Source: Mesorhabditis belari
Lineage: Eukaryota > Nematoda > Chromadorea > Rhabditida > Rhabditidae
Assembly (NCBI GenBank): GCA_958450365.1
Contig: CAUEEP010000733.1
Coordinates: forward strand, 1,260,001-1,324,000
Direction: 5' to 3'
DNA length: 64,000 nucleotides
This document shows positions 12,101-22,611 of the stretch, one piece after another (the first letter of the stretch is position 1; each line of letters starts with the position of its first letter). Made by a program: the position numbers and the translations under genes. The notes below the pieces were generated by a model. The model was not told where the DNA came from and searched no databases. It worked only from the letters and a program-made list of their open reading frames with translations.

Positions 12101-15100
12101 ATTTTTGTTATTTGGGACATTGAATTTCAATTTTCTATATGCCAGATTTTAGAGATTGCTGAGGTATGCTTAAAAAGTTAATATTAGTTAATAATGTTGA
12201 AAACAGATGCCTGCTCTTATGTATTAGGTTGATGCATAAGTCTTTTCGTTCCTTTTCGTCTGCCGTTTCAAGCCAACAAATGCACCAATTAAACTACGGT
12301 TGATTTCATTAGAAAAAACAATTATTTTTCTGCAAAATAACATTAAAACGGGTTTAAAAATATTTTATGCCTGGATTTTCTTGAGAGTATGAAGTCGGGT
12401 AGTCAAAAAGGGCTAACTCGATGATGCGGTTTAGACACCTTAGCTAAAGAAAACCTATCTTCGTGTCAATAGATAAAAGATAGAGAAAAAAAGTTTGATA
12501 TTTCGCCAAAATTTCAGAGAAATTCATTCAGCCAATTTTTCCGTAGAGTTTTTTACAGATTTTTACGAAAAAGGCGTTTTTCACTCTCGAATTTGCTTGA
12601 AAGTGAACCGAAATTCATTTAAAAAGATGCAAATTGAACAAAAAAACACTTTTTTTATAGAGCAAACTATAGATTAATTGGTGAATTTGTTACTTTTTAA
12701 CAGAAGTACGAAAAAAACGAAAAGACTTATGCATAAACCTAATATGTCTTCAATATTTTGATTTAATCGGATTGTATACGAGAAATCTGAACATGAAAGA
12801 GACCGTCAGTGTGAGGGATGAAAGAGACGCTTAAAAAACTTCCCCAACTCATTTCCAAAGCTGTTGCTTTGGAAATGAGTTGGGAAAGCTTTTCCTGGAT
12901 CTATTTTGGTGTAACAAAAAGGTGGATCTATTTTGAAATAATAAACTAAATCTAAACAATCAATCTCTAAAACCTAGATAGACAATTTCTTAAACTAAAC
13001 GATTCGCTAAACTCTACTTTTAACAATACCTAAAGTAGCCACTACCGGAAACTCTAAAAAACAAAAAGACAGACCAAAACAGTGCTTTTGTTAGTAGAGG
13101 ATGGAGTGACAGTCGTGGTTACTCGTCGATTCTTTTTCTCCGACACCCGATGGTTGACTTGTGCAGGTTGGGACATTCGATGATACACAGGCGCTTTCAC
13201 ACTTTTTGGTCTCATTCGTGGATCGGCTGTCGCTGTCTGTATGAGTTGTGGAACTGCCGGTTGTTGTGGTTTATTGAGTCTCGGCCTAGCCACCGGTTGT
13301 CCCAGGAACTCATTCGAATCCACTCCAATCAGTGTCTCTTTTCGTTGTGTGGTACGGTAGGCGGACTGCGTGGGTACAGTAGATTGGGCTCTTCGTAGGC
13401 TTTCATCGAGTGTCGTGTTGGCTGTCGGCGGAGCTGTTCTACTCATTCTTTGTGCATTCCATGTCTCCATGGGTCGTGCATGCAAAAGTCTCACATTTCC
13501 TTCTGAATCCATTCCGTTTCTCACCTCATGCCCATTTTGGTGTTGATGTTGATGGTAGAGAGAAGCGTCTAAAGAGGATTTTTTTGGAAATATTTAATAA
13601 GTGTGACTAAAGCTTTCCATCGCTTTCGAAACGGTGAATAATTCAAAAAACTACCGTAATCTTTCTTTAGATTTTGTGAAATTTATTTCTTAGGTTGAGT
13701 ACTAATACTTGATAACAATTATACGTTTTTATTTTTAGAAATAACTAATGTATCAAATAATCTACGGTTTTTATCAATATAAAGGTCTATTTTTTGAAAG
13801 TAGCTTTTGAGAGATTTGGAAAAGCTCTGATTTTAGAGATTTTCTGGTGGAAAGAAGCTGAGGAAGCGGAAATGGTGAAGCTTTAGTTCCTTTATAGTTC
13901 CTATTTAGTTCCTTGATGGCTCCTTTATAGTCACCAACTCGGCTCGTCGCGGTGCACTACTATTAGAAAGAATACGGTATGTCACGTCCAACGTGATCAG
14001 CTTGATTCTGGATCGGACGCTTGACCTCACTTCACTCTAGATCGGACGTCCGATCAGTCTAGATTGGACGAATTTCTAGAAGAAGCTAAGGAAGCGGAAA
14101 TGGTGAAGCGATTTGAACACTTTCTTCCACAGAAACCTATTTTGATGTCAATAGAAAAACGATAGAGCCTGAGAAGTTAAGCATATTCTCAGCTTGATTG
14201 GAAAGATCGAGTTTTAGAGCTTTATGGTGGAAAGAAGTTGAGGAAGCGGAAATGGTTAAGCGATTTGAGCACTTTCTTCCACAGAAACCTATTTTGATGT
14301 CAATAGAAAAACGATAGAGAATGAAAAGTTAGGCATATTACCGAATTCACAGCTCGATCTGTCTAATTGCTTTTAGTTGTATGTCTGTTAGAAGAATTTT
14401 CAGAAAAACACGAACATCTGCGCAAATTTATTTTAAAATCGACCCAAATTTGCTTAAAAAGATCGCAAACTAAGCTATAAACAACTTTCATTTGAGGAAA
14501 ATTCTAATTGTATTAGTGTTTTAATAATTTATAAACCAAAGAACGGAATAGGGGTTATCGAGAGCTAAGATTCAACGTAATAATCTAGATCTCATTCTCA
14601 TTCAATCTGTGAAACGAATGAGATCAAAGTTAAGTAGAAAACAGGTAAAATATGAAAGATTACGGTAGATTTCTAAATTATCCAAATTATTCGAATTATA
14701 AGTTAAATTTTAAGCCTTTTTCCTCAACTAACCATAGGATTGATTTCCTTTAGAGCTTCCCGGTTGATCCCTGCACACTTCATAGAAATCTTGCCGACTT
14801 TGATGTCTCGGGAAGGGTTCGGGAGCCTGAATGCAAAATTATTTTTCAATAACTAACAATCATGATAAAAATGAAGTTAAATATTGAGTAAACTGGTCGG
14901 AATTTCCAGCGCTACTCCAATTCAATTCACCGGTACATTGTCGTAGTGGGCGAAAATCGGCGTCTCCTCATTTGGGTCATAGTAGGACCGTTCTATGCCG
15001 GGTCTGAAGCGAAAATTTCTCGTTTTACTTTGTAATTATTCAAATGCTATTTGAAATTTGGCATTTTATAGCTGCAATCAACCTGCAATAAACCATTTTC

Positions 15101-15190
15101 AATCACAAACCTCGAATAGAAATCATCGGCGAAATTGAAACGATCGAGTTGCGAGACGACCCGTTCAACATCGATCTCATTATTGTGCAT
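121..15190 (-). CDS. USP31/USP43-type ubiquitin-specific protease (partial at the left edge)
   Basis: A deubiquitinase (peptidase family C19), a thiol protease that cleaves ubiquitin from proteins. Exons, 5' to 3': 15190-15111, 15003-14931, 14826-14733, 13568-13081, 11716-11657, 11072-11000, 10890-10812, 10733-10660, 10581-10499, 5098-4868, 4696-4478, 4199-4065, 3949-3770, 3706-3620, 3533-3439, 3188-3105, 2581-2434, 2360-2301, 2237-2113, 1461-1320, 1274-1212, 1149-1058, 985-880, 803-666, 625-about 549 or 520, 420-344, 265-121. Phases fit at every junction except after the 625 exon. Residues 1-518 are a Gln/Arg/Ser-rich, probably disordered tail. The Cys box GLPNLGNTCYMN (Cys about 534), QQDAQEFL, the zinc-ribbon pairs CQSC and CERC, LILHLKRF and the His box SSGHYTA are all present. 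A ubiquitin-like insert (about 712-782) between the zinc pairs points to USP31/USP43. The ATG directly follows an acceptor. The final AG/GTGAGT donor implies another exon outside. Confidence 0.92.
1499..1983 (-). repeat. tRNA-related SINE-like repeat, copy 1, interrupted by a family A element
   Basis: Segments 1499-1588 and 1852-1983 match 4234-4437 almost base for base once the family A element at 1589-1851 is removed. Read on the minus strand, the head resembles a tRNA: an A-box-like TGGCCAGCTGGTG, then a B-box-like GGGTTCAATCCC about 40 nt later, followed by an AT-rich tail that ends near ACCACATTATTCG. The arrangement suggests an RNA polymerase III derived SINE or a tRNA pseudogene family. 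The repeat lies in a USP intron. Confidence 0.5.
1589..1851. mobile_element. Family A TIR element (MITE), copy 1
   Basis: A 263-bp, nearly full-length palindrome with ends CCGTAAATACTGTAATAGTACC, flanked by TA on both sides. There is no coding capacity, and the inner arms carry the hairpin TATCAAAAAATA...AGCTATTTTTTGATA. TA target duplication and short palindromic form fit a non-autonomous Tc1/mariner-superfamily element. It is inserted in the SINE-like repeat at 1499-1983. Confidence 0.9.
2752..3080 (-). repeat. 80-bp direct repeats bracketing a dead copy of a USP exon
   Basis: Positions 2752-2831 and 3001-3080 are near-identical direct repeats starting TTGCTACACTTGTGTACC. Between them, 2832-2994 is a close copy of most of the USP exon at 4478-4696 (matching about 4508-4681), in the same orientation. 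The copy has a 1-base insertion and loses a 12-base tandem unit, so its frame is broken, and it lacks the exon's splice sites. It is therefore a pseudo-exon inside the intron just upstream of exon 3188-3105. The direct repeats look like a duplication footprint or target duplication, but I cannot say which. Confidence 0.8.
4234..4437 (-). repeat. tRNA-related SINE-like repeat, copy 2 (uninterrupted)
   Basis: An uninterrupted relative of the repeat at 1499-1983. The shared blocks are ATAATGTGGTACAAACAAT on the left and GCGTCAAATCAGAA.TAATA on the right. Its B-box region is more decayed than in copy 1. It shows the empty site for the family A insertion found in copy 1. Located in the intron between USP exons 4696-4478 and 4199-4065. 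Confidence 0.5.
6571..6630. repeat. Tandem repeat, 3 exact 20-bp units
   Basis: Three identical copies of TCTAAGCTTTTAGAATGAGC. No divergence between units implies a recent expansion. Confidence 0.95.
6792..7653. mobile_element. Family A TIR element (MITE), copy 2, split by a mariner-end element
   Basis: Same ends and arms as the other family A copies. The last two bases of the right end differ (ACG followed by CTTA). Positions 7043-7637 are a separate element inserted at a TA near the right end. Without it the copy is about 265 bp. It lies in the 5.4-kb USP intron. Confidence 0.9.
7043..7637. mobile_element. Mariner-end non-autonomous element, copy 1
   Basis: A 595-bp element with TIRs TTAGGTTGATGCAAAAGTCT, flanked by TA. 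The ends resemble those of mariner transposons of the Hsmar1/Made1 type (TTAGGTTGGTGCAAAAGT). No intact transposase frame is present. It is nested in family A copy 2, so it arrived later. It also contains a 60-bp direct repeat (about 7131-7190 and 7205-7265). Confidence 0.85.
8409..8534. repeat. Minisatellite of about 35-bp units
   Basis: Four units built on TGAGAATTGGAGTCAAATGT followed by (C)ACATTTGTGAC. The extra C alternates between units, so the array has a two-unit higher-order pattern. Confidence 0.85.
9589..9664. repeat. Short-unit tandem tract
   Basis: Units of 10-11 bp of the form CGATGAAAAC(C/T) repeated about seven times with small variations. Confidence 0.8.
11247..11940. repeat. 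Tandem duplication around a USP exon, one copy lacking the exon
   Basis: Block 1 (11247-11350) recurs at 11534-11640 and block 2 (11350-11533) recurs at 11757-11940. In the right-hand copy, blocks 1 and 2 are separated by USP exon 11716-11657 and its splice sites. In the left-hand copy they abut directly. A segment was duplicated and one copy lost the exon, or the exon-bearing piece was inserted into one copy. Confidence 0.8.
12224..12742. mobile_element. Mariner-end non-autonomous element, copy 2
   Basis: A 519-bp element with ends TTAGGTTGATGCATAAGTCT and the inverse, TA on both sides. Its interior matches the reverse complement of copy 1, including a block around GAAGTCGGGTAGTCAAAAA, so it lies in the opposite orientation. 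No intact reading frame. It is in the USP intron between exons 13568-13081 and 11716-11657. Confidence 0.85.
12843..12884. other. Perfect 19-bp hairpin in a USP intron
   Basis: CCCAACTCATTTCCAAAGC at 12843-12861 is followed by a four-base loop and by its exact reverse complement at 12866-12884. No TIR element surrounds it. It may be a newly formed palindrome. The stem is short for a microRNA precursor. Confidence 0.75.
13930..13978. mobile_element. Family C TIR element, right-end fragment
   Basis: TCACCAACTCGGCTCG followed by GGTGCACTACTATTAGA and AATACGG matches the right end of the full copies at 58852-59069 and 59330-59559. The left part is missing. Confidence 0.75.
14080..14345. repeat. 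Two tandem copies of an approximately 150-bp unit
   Basis: AGGAAGCGGAAATGGT...CTTTCTTCCACAGAAACC...TGTCAATAGAAAAACGATAG occurs at 14080-14195 and again at 14231-14345. A third, partial match to its first 25 bases lies at about 13853. It is in the USP intron between exons 14826-14733 and 13568-13081. Confidence 0.8.
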
Positions 15191-18100
15191 CTGGAAATTC
15201 TTCAAGAATTTGGGTATAATGGAATGATGTAATCGAATTTGATGTAAACAAATGAAACAATAAAAAGATATGAAAATTGAGATTTTTAGAAGGGTAAACA
15301 GATTTCGAACTTTGTAACAGACAAAAGCAAAACAAATTCAAAAGTTTTAGATCAAGTTTTTTTTGCAAAACGTGTGTCAAAACAGCTTGCTTTCCGAGTT
15401 TTGTCTAAACTGAGCTCAAAAAGAATTCATATGTAATACGAGGAACTCGACTTTTCGGAAAACTTTACTTTGATGGGTTAAATGCGGGCAATTTTTTCGA
15501 GTTCGCAGTGTCTAGAAGGGAAAAGAAGAAAAAAAGGGAAGAAAAATAGGTGAGGGATGGGTTAAGAAAAAAAAGAAAAAGAAAAATAGGTGGAGAACTC
15601 GGAAAAAATAGGAGAGTGAAAGGGATGGGCTAAAACGGGAAAGAAGTCGCTTTGGGAAAACACGAAATAGGGAGGGGTCAGCTGGGAAAAATGGGAATGG
15701 AGGGTAAAGAGGAGAATTTGGGACAGAAAATGGGACCCTTTCGGAGTGAAGAGAAGAAAAAAGATCGCAAGATCAGGAAATGGGCGATTTGCGGAGGGAA
15801 AAGCGATCAATCGATTCATCGGGAAATGCAAGTTTAGATCAAAGAACGTCTTGATAAAACAAAATTTTGAAAAGCTTTTTGTCAATTCCATCACCTTTTG
15901 ATTCAAGAATTGATCAAACTATTTGAGTCAGCTGAAAAACAGCAAACAAGCATTGCTTTTTCGTGCAGTTATATGACCAAACTTTATCCTACTTAAAGAG
16001 AAATGTGAAGAATAAAAAAGTTTTAGTGATTTGTGGATTTGTGTTAGTCCTTACGGTTAAAAAGATAAAAAGAGTTGCGATAATAAAACGTTCAACTGAC
16101 TTTAAGTTAAAAATCTAACGTAAACAGATTTGACTATAGAGAAATTATATGTTTTTGGTTCAAAAATCCACGAAGAACCCTTTATGAAGATTTGAATTGA
16201 CAGTGCGCTGAAATGCGCAAGCGATTCACTGAAATTGATCTAAAAATGATTCACAAGAACACTGGAATCCGACTAAAAAGCGAGAAGAAGCTCATGGAAA
16301 ATTGTCGGGAAAAAGCGATCAATCGATTTTATCTATTTAGACCGATTTGGGAAGAGAAAAAAGAAAAAGATCACTAAAAGAGTGAAAAAAGAGATGAATC
16401 ATCAAAGTGAAAGTGATATCGATACGATCGGGAAAGGAATCGCACTTGGAATTGGAATTGGAATAAATAATGGTAAGTAGAGAAATTTTTGAAGAGTTCC
16501 AAACTTGGAACATTGTACAAGATTTGGCTTTAAGAACTTGTCAAATTTGCAAAACCAAACACTGGTTTAAGTCAAGTTTTGAAGGTTTTACACAGAAATC
16601 CTTCCAATAACCAACTCTGAACAAACTTCACGGCTTTAAACGAGTGATTCATGACCAAAATTGAATGAGAAAAATGATGTCTGTCAAAATAGAGAGAATG
16701 AATCAGTGAACTCAAAAAAGTAACGCAAAAAAACTGTTTGGTGGAATTTTTCGGGGAAAAGAGAAAAGTGATCAAGGGCTTTAAATCGATACAGACACAC
16801 AAAAAGGAAGAAAAGAGAAAGGAATGGGAATGAAATGGGAATGAGATGGGAAAGGCTCTCAACAAGGAGAGAGGGGGAGAGGGAAAGGAAGCGAGACACA
16901 AACAAGCCTTCCCTTCCCCTACAGCCCTTCCGCTCTCCAGTCATTCAACCTCTTTCTCTTCTATCTTTTTTCAAAATCCCTTCTTTCGTACAGACTTCTT
17001 GATATTTTGAAGCATGAGAAGCTTATGCCTTAACGTATTACTTAGTTTTCAATGAAGCTTCAGCAGAATGGTTAGTTTCATTAGATCAAAAATAAACAGG
17101 AAAAACCCAAGCTTGGCCCTGCTTAGTCAACAAAAAAACAACTTTTACATAAACTTGTTTTTGTAGTTTTGTTTTGTTTTGTTTGTATAATTTGTAAAAT
17201 TTCTTCATTTGTAGCAGAAAGGAAAACAAATCAATTTTTACGTTTTTTAAAACTTCTTCTAAGGTTAATGACTGTTTCAGCATTCTTACTATGTGTTCTC
17301 TGCTCAATCATGGATTAGACGACTCCAGAACAGATTCAAAACAAAATCTAGCTTTCCATTTAGTAACTTCATATTCAAACACAGACAGTGATAAGTCAAG
17401 CTTTAAAAATAAGAATTATGAAAAGAAATCAATGAGAAACGAGTAAAATAACAGAAAAACTGAACGGATCCATTCTCCGGGTCATTTCACCCCAAAAGCC
17501 CAAGTCCATCCCCCCTTTTCCCCTTTTTTTTTCTATGGATTCCAGTAAACATCCCCTCTTTTTTTCTATTCTTTTCTCTTTTTCATTCTCCATCGTTTCG
17601 CAATTGATTTTCAAGAGTGAAAAAGAAAAAAAAGAAAAAAAACGACAACCAGATGGAGCTCTTGTTTTCGATAGTTTTTTTTTGAAGAGGATTTCGACTT
17701 TCGCTTATTATGATACGATGATGAAATCACAAAATGTAAATTCTAGTAACAGCAATACATAGTAGACTTTTGAAAACATAGATTTATTTATTTTATTGAT
17801 GCCTGGTCAATTTTGAGTTTAAAATTTTTAGAAAAAATGTTAGACTGTCAGGTTGGAGAATTTGAAGAAGATTGTTTGTAAAATTTGAAATTGAGAAACC
17901 TTAGAATCTTTGAAATGAAGCCATTTTCTGTTCTTTGAGATCGTCTCTTTTAATTTGAGTGTGTTTGTGAACATTGTGGAACAATGATTTCGTTTTTGAG
18001 GCTTAAAACTTGAAAGTGATTTAAAAACACAGTTTAGGCTTTTTGATTGGCTAATGAAAAAGTGTCATCAAACAGGAATGGTCGAATGGATTGGTTAAAA

Positions 18101-19040
18101 ACGATAAGGGAAGTTAGATCTGTGGAAATTTGCGCATTTTGCTTTGCTTAGCACAAAAATGACACTGCTATGGCTTTCAGTGAAAGAATTTACAAAGAAT
18201 AACCCTGGACTTCACTGTTGTCATTCAAAATTCATTCAAAATATCCAACTTGATGAGTCACAAGGCTGAAAAAACCATTTCCAGGTTAAAAAGTTGAAGG
18301 TCATCGATGAAATCTATTTCATCGAAAAGATGAGCGAAAAATAGAAGGAAAAATTGGATGATAACGCTTTTTGGCAAGATGCCAATTCTTGAGTTCTTTT
18401 TCGCTTTTGAGAGTGGAATTTTGTCGCGTTGCGGACAACCGACTGGCCTTTGAGAATTGGAAATGGGAAAGAGTTTGTTTGTGGAGAGAGATTCGATGGA
18501 GTGAGATGGGAAAAGATGAAGAGAATCAGGAAAATCGAGACTGTGAGAATGCTTGAAAAACTCGGTAAGCAGAAAAAAAAGAATGAAGTGATAACTTCAA
18601 ATCTCGAACCAAATTAGTGTGATTAATGGAAATCGTAAACTTAATGGAAATCGTAATTTTAATGGAAATCGTGCCTTTTTTTTCTTCAAATATATAGTAA
18701 GTGGAGAACCAGAGAAAGAACTTACAAAGAATAACCCTTGACTTCACTCTTGTCATTCAAAACTCATTCAAAATACCCAACTAGATGAGTCACAAGGCTA
18801 AAAAAGCCATTTCTTGATAGTTTACTAGTTTACTATAGTTTTCGTAGAAAGTGTCTAACTTTCGAAAACTTTCTTAATCTTGTTTCATGTTGTTATCCAA
18901 TCTATAAACTTTTGGTCAAACTTTGGCAAATTCATAGAGAATACAAGGTATTTAAGGTAATAAATTATGAATAACCATTTACTTCTCAGTTTCCATTAGT
19001 ATTATAGTTTCTTTCAGTGATTCTTGTCACAAGCTTTTAT
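15191..19040. other. Gene-free region upstream of the USP gene
   Basis: No exon with fitting splice sites was found. The strand is strongly purine/pyrimidine biased in places (15,480-15,830; 16,740-16,960; 17,430-17,700). The acceptor AATTTCCAG directly before the USP ATG at 15190 implies either spliced-leader addition or a non-coding first exon in this region. Confidence 0.5.
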
Positions 19041-19044
19041 GCAA

Positions 19045-19505
19045 TCCATCGACTTTTGATCTAATTTTGTGTAAATTCACAAGACAAGGTATTTAAGGTG
19101 AAGATCGACTGATGAAGGTGAAGGTGAAGATCGACTGATTAAGATTACGGTAGTTTTCGAAAGTTGGGTACTTTTAAGAACACGAAATCCCAAATATACC
19201 TGTTATTGACTTTCCAATATAGAAATCTGAAAAGCCTGACGGTAAAACTAGTTGGGACGATAAACTTTCCGGCATACCGCAAATGATCGTGCAATGGACA
19301 TCACCGGTACGATCGGACTGATAAGTTTCAAATTTCTATATTTGAAAGTCAATAGCAGGTATATTTGGGATTCCGTGATCTTAAAAGTACCCAACTTTCG
19401 AAAACTACCGTAATCTTAACTTCAGCTTCATCAGTCGATCTTCACCTTAAATACCTTGTCTTGTGAATTTACACAAAATTAGATCAAAAGTCGATGGATT
19501 GGATA
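19045..19505. mobile_element. Long fold-back element (palindrome)
   Basis: Left arm 19045-19231 and right arm 19327-19505 are inverted copies with small differences: TCGACTTTTGATCTAATTTT and TACGGTAGTTTTCGAAAGTT pair with their complements. The central spacer 19232-19326 contains GGCATACCGCAAATGATCG, also present in both large inverted repeats at 21.5-22.0 and 25.3-25.8 kb, so the three belong to one family. Confidence 0.85.
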
Positions 19506-19823
19506 AAATTTTGTGACAAGATTACGATGGCTTTCGAAAGGTTGACACGTTTTAGAAAGCTCTTTTTTCATCTGAAAATTCCAACAAGGATCAAACGTAC
19601 GTGTACAATTCTATAATTCTATTCATTCGAGTCAATGGTATCAGAATTCGATCAACACGACTTCTACGACCGAGGCTTGGTCGTATAAGTCGTAGAACGT
19701 GGCCAACGTTTTAACTTGTTTCCTTCCCGAAACTGGAAAAGTCTGATTCACACATGTTCTATAGACAAGCCCGTTTGTGTGGAACACCAATAAGTATCAC
19801 CAAATTCACAAAAGATATCTATC

Positions 19824-19974
19824 CTAGAGTGTGCTCCTCTCAAGTAATAGCTTTCTATAACGCGCCCTTCAAAGGTGAAAATAAAGATATTCAGTTGATG
19901 ATATTGAATATCTTAAAATTTCGCTTTGAAGGGCACGTTATAGAAAGCTATTACTTGAGAGAAACACACTCTAG
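19824..19974. mobile_element. Small fold-back element
   Basis: A 151-bp palindrome with TIRs of about 52 bp: CTAGAGTGTGCTCCTCTCAA at the left and its near-perfect complement ending at 19974. Open frames across it arise from the palindrome and are not coding evidence. Confidence 0.85.
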
Positions 19975-20249
19975 TCTATACTTTGTTGAAAACGAATTCG
20001 ACTGTTGGCACGGGATTTTCGGAGAAGAATCGCGAGATTGTTGTCTATTATTCTCAGCCACAAACTTGGTAATTTTAAGTTAATATAAGTTGCAATTCTA
20101 GGCCAATTTCTTGTTGCTGCGATTGTTGCTAATGTAAGCAATAGGTTCAGCTTTTCCCTTTTATTGTTAAATTTTTAACGTTTTAACATTTGAAAAATTT
20201 TATTGCTTTCGTTCTCTTCTTATTTACTGGTACTAATTTATTTTTTTAG

Positions 20250-20960
20250 ATGCCAGGAGCGTATTTGTCAACTCTGGATAAAGAAATGACGCAAGGAAGC
20301 AAGGAAGGCCACGACAAGACGTTGCCTCTTAGGAAGTACGCCCACAATAGTTCCTCTTGTTATGGCAAAAATGAGTGCGCCTGGAAATGCGCGAAAAGGG
20401 ACGACCGAGAATTACAGCAAAGAATGAAGACCGATTCCGAATTTGACGTTGAACGATGGAGTCATTTTTTTTCAAGCAAACTTCAAACAAGCATATTTCC
20501 CGCTGGGCTTGGCGTCGACGCTTGCTTCAAGTAGCATTGCATACTAGAAGACCTGCTCTCAAGCCTATGATGACAGCCAAACACAGAAGACAACGGCTTC
20601 AATTTCCTTGAACCTATTCAAGTTGAACAATCGATGATTGGGTCTGAGTGTTTTTTGTTGATGAAACAAAAGTTGATATTTTTCCTTCGAATCGAAATCA
20701 CCTAATCCGACGTCCAATTGGAAAGCGATATCAACTCAAGTACTTGCAGCCCAACGTGCTTTCTTTCGTGTGATGTGAAAAAGTTCAACGGGTCCGCTTG
20801 TCCTCGTAAAATCAACAATATATTGAGATATTGGACAGATATCTAATTCCATTTGTGATGAAGAACAAAAAGCAAATGGAAAAAGATACGGTGGAACGAC
20901 TTTCAGAGGCGACAGAAAATCGTTTGCGTTCAGAAAAATTTGGATCTTTGAAAATTAAAC
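20250..20960 (+). pseudogene. Decayed Tc1-like transposase
   Basis: An open frame (20250-20534) is followed by frame changes and stops at about 20534, 20608 and later. The conceptual pieces still show Tc1/Tc3-type features in order: a GLGVDACFK segment, then LHTRRPALKPMMTAKHRRQR (the stretch after the helix-turn-helix region), TIDDW, the catalytic-box VFFVDETKVD, and YIEILDRYLIPFV near the end. It is a dead relic of a Tc1/mariner-superfamily element. I did not find convincing TIRs for it. A Tc1-like source could once have mobilised the TA-flanked elements nearby, but their ends cannot be linked to it here. Confidence 0.72.
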
Positions 20961-21145
20961 ACTTTGATAAATTTTGAGATAAGAATCAATTAATTGCAAA
21001 TGAATAACCATTTAAAGTAGGGATTGTGCAAGTTGTGCAGTTGCGCCAAGTGAATCAAGTTGAACGAGTTGAATTGTCGAAGTTGAATAAACGAATTGAA
21101 TCGAGAGAATTGTCGAAATTGTCAGCACTGAATTTATTTTAACAA

Positions 21146-21350
21146 AAGAATTTGTGAAAAATGTTTTATTTTAGAACTTTTTCTGAAATTTTGGGAAACT
21201 ATGTAGTCGATGAAGCGTTTTATTCTAAAAAATATGCAATCACTCAAAAATATATTAGCTCATGAATGCTAGAAATCAGGATTTTCAACTCTTACATTAA
21301 AATGCCTGAAAAAGTTCTAAAATAAAACCTTTTCCACAAATTCAAAAAAG
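21146..21350. mobile_element. Short fold-back element
   Basis: TTTGTGAAAAATGTTTTATT at 21146 and its near complement ending at about 21350 form TIRs of roughly 40 bp around a 120-bp spacer. No coding content. Confidence 0.6.
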
Positions 21351-21470
21351 CCATCTTGTAGATTAAGGATAGGGCTTTTGAATCAAGCAAACCGTTTTTT
21401 GATTGGATAAGCCGTTTTTTCAGAAAACACATTGCCCAAAAACGATCGTTTATAACTTGCCAACCTAATA

Positions 21471-21987
21471 TAATTAAACTTTGGTCACATCACTGCTCAC
21501 CACTAGACAGCTATATGTATTCTGATAAAGAATCTGTTTAATAATATTGAGAAATAAGTAAAAACAGTTTTGCTAAAACGAGCCAGACTTTTGGATTGAC
21601 TTGTTTTTTGAATTTGCCATAGGGCTTTCCGGATTGGGCTTTTCTCGTGTCAAGCCAAACGACGAGACGGACTAGACTTGTAGATATAAACAGAAGGTTT
21701 TACAAGATTTCTCCCGATTGAGATTGCTCGCGTAAAACTTTTGACCTCTTTACTTATTGTTCCTTTTCCTTTCTTTTTTTTCTATTTGTATCTATCAACT
21801 CAGATCATGGCCACGTGAAGGGAAGTGGTGGAAATCGTGAAATTCACCAGTAATTCACCGGTGATATCCATTGCACGATCATTTGCGGTATGCCGGAAAG
21901 TTTATCGTCCCAGCTAGTTTTACCATCAACTTTTTACCATCGGGCTGATAAGTTCCAGATTTCTATATTGGAAAGTCAATAACAGGT
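21471..21987. repeat. Large inverted repeat, left copy
   Basis: About 515 bp that recur in inverse orientation at 25318-25805 with few differences, for example ACTAGACAGCTATATGTATT and CTCCCGATTGAGATTGCTCG. The left copy continues, after a nested family C fragment at 21991-22077, into TTAGGGTGAAG-like sequence (to about 22215) also found in the palindrome at 19045-19505. With the right copy it brackets a 3.3-kb segment carrying the gene at 22612-24329. Confidence 0.85.
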
Positions 21988-21990
21988 ATA

Positions 21991-22077
21991 CCGTATTCTC
22001 TCTAATAGTAGTGCTCCCTGAGTCTTGCCTAAATTGCTTGAAATCTCGAAAAGCCGCTTATCAGAATCTATTGACGG
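21991..22077. mobile_element. Family C TIR element, internally deleted, nested in the left inverted repeat
   Basis: CCGTATTCTCTCTAATAGTA at the left and TTGACGG at the right, flanked by TA. The empty site AGGTATATTTGGG is visible in the related palindrome near 19355-19367, so this insertion is younger than the repeat it sits in. Confidence 0.75.
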
Positions 22078-22611
22078 TATTTGGGATTTGGTGTTCTTAA
22101 AAGTAACCAACTTTCGAAACTACCGTAATCTTAACTCTAGTTTCATCAGTCGATCTTCACCTTAAATACCTTGTCTTGTGAGTTTACACAAAGTTAGATA
22201 GTCGATAGATCTGAATACTCTTTCTCTCAAAATAACAAAAAATCCCCGAAATTTCTAGAGCTTGAAATGCGAAACTCGGCTTTTAGTATAAATGATAATT
22301 TTTGTGTCTACAACTCAACGAACGTCTTTTCTTCTCACTTAGAAGTGTTCAATTTGTATATTCTCGTGTTGACTTTCTCGATTATACTTGTTGTTGTTGA
22401 ATTATAGCATATGCAAAATTCAATCTTATTTACAAACATGAAGAATTGATATCCTTTTATTAAAGATAATAATTTGTGAATCATTGAAAAGTCAGTAGTC
22501 ACTTTCTTTCAATTTCGCCTTTCGGTCACCAGATGCGTTAGAAAGAGGGCATTCGTATCCTCGTAAACAGACAAAAAGTCATTCACAAACGTGTCCAATT
22601 GCCCTCGAATC

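Noticed and set aside
19754..20083. 109-codon open frame, plus strand
   Set aside because: Its centre is the 151-bp palindrome at 19824-19974, and its predicted junction to the transposase relic does not keep frame.
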